Assembly (NCBI GenBank): GCA_043228905.1
Contig: JBHGNT010000001.1
Coordinates: 2,728,001 to 2,792,000 of the forward strand
Direction of reading: 5' to 3'
Source: Azolla caroliniana
Taxonomy: Eukaryota; Polypodiophyta
Length of the DNA: 64,000 nt
Both the position numbers and the translations under genes were made by a program. The notes under the pieces were generated by a model that was not told the DNA's origin, searched no databases, and saw only the letters and a program-made list of their open reading frames with translations. Shown here piece after piece: positions 62,505 through 64,000 of this stretch; the stretch's first letter is position 1, and every line of letters starts with the position of its first letter.

Positions 62505-62892
62505 ATGGCGACCTCGTCTTCGTCCAGCAGCTTCCACACACCGAGAGCCTACTGCCACGCCCTCTGGAGAACTCCCCATCGCCTGGCCTCACGCTCCCTC
62601 GCCATCGCCACGCCAGAAGCCGAGCTCACGCAACTCAGAGCTCGATCAGGCACTGAGATGCAGAGAAAGCTTCGATGGTATGACATAATGGGGCTCGGCG
62701 TGGGAGGGATGCTGGGTGCAGGAGTCTTCGTGGCCACTGGAAGAGCTGCGCGTTTCCTCTCCGGACCCTCCATCGTCGCTTCTTACGCCATCGCTGGTCT
62801 TTCCGCCTTGCTCTCTGCTCTCTGCTACTCTGAATTCGCTGTCCTCCTTCCGGTTGCAGGTGGCGCCTTCAGTTACCTCCGCATCACATTCG
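62505..62892 (+). CDS. cationic amino acid transporter (CAT), first exon
   Basis: Exon 1 starts at the ATG in CTGTCATGGCGACC and runs for 129 codons to a GT donor at 62893 (TTCG|GTATAT). After a 45-60 residue N-terminus it reads LRWYDIMGLGVGGMLGAGVF, VATGRAARFLSGPS, SALLSALCYSEFAVLLPVAG and GAFSYLRITFG: the first two transmembrane helices of the APC-superfamily CAT proteins, with the GAGVF substrate-binding loop in helix 1. CATs carry Arg, Lys and other amino acids across the plasma membrane or tonoplast by proton coupling. The exon is more GC-rich than its surroundings. The rest of the gene lies beyond the right edge; I find no second exon in the remaining 1.1 kb. Confidence 0.92.
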
Positions 62893-64000
62893 GTATATAA
62901 ACATATAACGTTTATTATATCTCTGCAATATATATATATATATATATATTCCTTCATATCAACTGCAAAGTAGATTTCTTCAATGTATCTATATTTATAT
63001 CCATATCTATATCGCTCTATATCCATATCCATATCTGACTACTTATCTGTGCGTGTCTGTAGGTGTGTAAATCTATTGGTTTACTATCGCTGTACAGATT
63101 ACTTCATTTCTTTACTTCATGAATATTTGTGTCAGGTGCAAAATACATCTCACCGTTTCTTCATTTCAACTTCAGATCAGCTGCAAATTAGATTTACCTA
63201 CAAAGCAGATTTCTTCGTTTCGGATCGTTGTCTTTGCTTCATGACATTTTTTATTACCTACAAAATTAATTTCTCTATTTCAGACGCCTCATGACTATTT
63301 TTATTAGCTGAGCTGATTGTTGTCACAGATGGAGTCGTCCTTTCTTGTTTCCTTTGCTTCAATTTTATCCTTAGATGAGGTCTTATAGCACGTTACCTCC
63401 AATTTCCTCCATAGTCATGGCTACAGAAAGAGATTTCTCAAGGTTATCTGTAAAACTATTCATTTCATATTACCTTAACTATTCCACGAGCTTAATCGCC
63501 TTATTACATGCAAAGTGAGCTGTCGTAGGTTAATTCTATTCATTGACCTCACATACTATTAATTATATCTCTAGTAATATCTCTCCTTGAATCCGAGCCG
63601 CAAAATGAGGTCCTTTAATACCACCCCAAATCGCTGCCGCCATAGCCATGGCCATATATTTGTTATACGTGATTATTGTAGTAATTTTACATGCACAGAT
63701 TTTCTCTTGATGAACATACTATGTAATTGTAAATTTCTAAGTCTTTTTCTGTACTTTCGATCTTCTTCTATTACAGCATCCGATTTTATTTTGCCTCCTT
63801 TCATTATCCTTCATCAGATTATATATTTATCATGTTCTGGAAAGATACATAGTTTTGTGTATTTCTACCCCTTCCGCAGGCGGAGCTTTCACTCATACAT
63901 TGATTTCTATATTGGGAATCATTGAATATTTTGTCAATTCACTCCATATAATTCTTCCATTGTCCAATTACCGAATTTATAGTGTCGAACAAAACTGGTA
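62893..64000 (+). other. presumed first intron of the CAT gene
   Basis: T-rich sequence without exon-like features follows the donor at 62893. It contains a (TA)n tract at about 62930-62949 and (ATATCC)-type repeats at about 62996-63035. A stretch near 63877 reading GGAFTHTLIS resembles the end of exon 1 by chance only. Confidence 0.55.

Noticed and set aside
63870-63990. Second CAT exon near the right edge
   Set aside because: GGAFTHTLIS repeats the end of exon 1 only loosely, and what follows does not resemble the next CAT helices.
1-64000. CRISPR arrays, bacterial operons, ribosome binding sites or origins
   Set aside because: The window is a plant nuclear region; the tandem repeats present have no spacer structure.

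Overview
The window is nuclear DNA from a seed plant, most likely a flowering plant. It is AT-rich, carries multi-exon genes with GT-AG introns, many microsatellites and decayed transposons, and its recognisable genes are plant families: SOSEKI (DUF966), remorin, TRICHOME BIREFRINGENCE-LIKE (TBL), a tRNA adenosine deaminase (TAD1), and a cationic amino acid transporter. Nothing in the sequence fixes the species.

Layout. 1-6.6 kb: mostly non-coding, with a possible gene start at 206, two copies of an AACCG-rich repeat and a LINE relic (3.14-3.72 kb). 6.68-9.14 kb (+): a SOSEKI gene in four exons. 12.26-14.65 kb (-): a remorin gene in four exons with an unusual His/Asp tract; 14.7-17.1 kb upstream of it is almost wholly simple-sequence DNA. 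17-22 kb: repeats and a copia reverse-transcriptase relic. 22.67-25.26 kb (-): an intact five-exon TBL gene.

26.76-61.53 kb is the main structure: a direct tandem segmental duplication with two units of about 17 kb (about 26,757-43,270 and 43,833-61,530). Each unit has, in order, a three-exon gene (-) for a P-loop GTPase with a hydrophobic membrane region and an acidic tail; a TAD1 locus (+) diverging from it; and a long non-coding tail. Both GTPase genes look intact (597 and 604 aa by my reconstruction) and their G domains are identical in protein sequence. TAD1 is broken in unit 1 (deletions, stop, frameshift) and apparently intact in unit 2. Unit 2 carries a 1.2-kb hAT element between the two divergent genes; unit 1 keeps the empty site. 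Unit 1 carries a TBL pseudogene fragment and a decayed PPR-like fragment that unit 2 lacks.

61.5-64 kb: the promoter, leader and first exon of a cationic amino acid transporter (+) that runs off the right edge.

The genes do not form a pathway: cell polarity (SOSEKI), membrane nanodomains (remorin), wall polysaccharide acetylation (TBL), tRNA editing (TAD1) and amino acid transport (CAT). The candidate for an undescribed system is the GTPase: a putative membrane-anchored GTPase with a conserved acidic C-terminus, paired head-to-head with TAD1 and duplicated with it. All exon joins are my own reading of splice signals and frames, with no transcript evidence.
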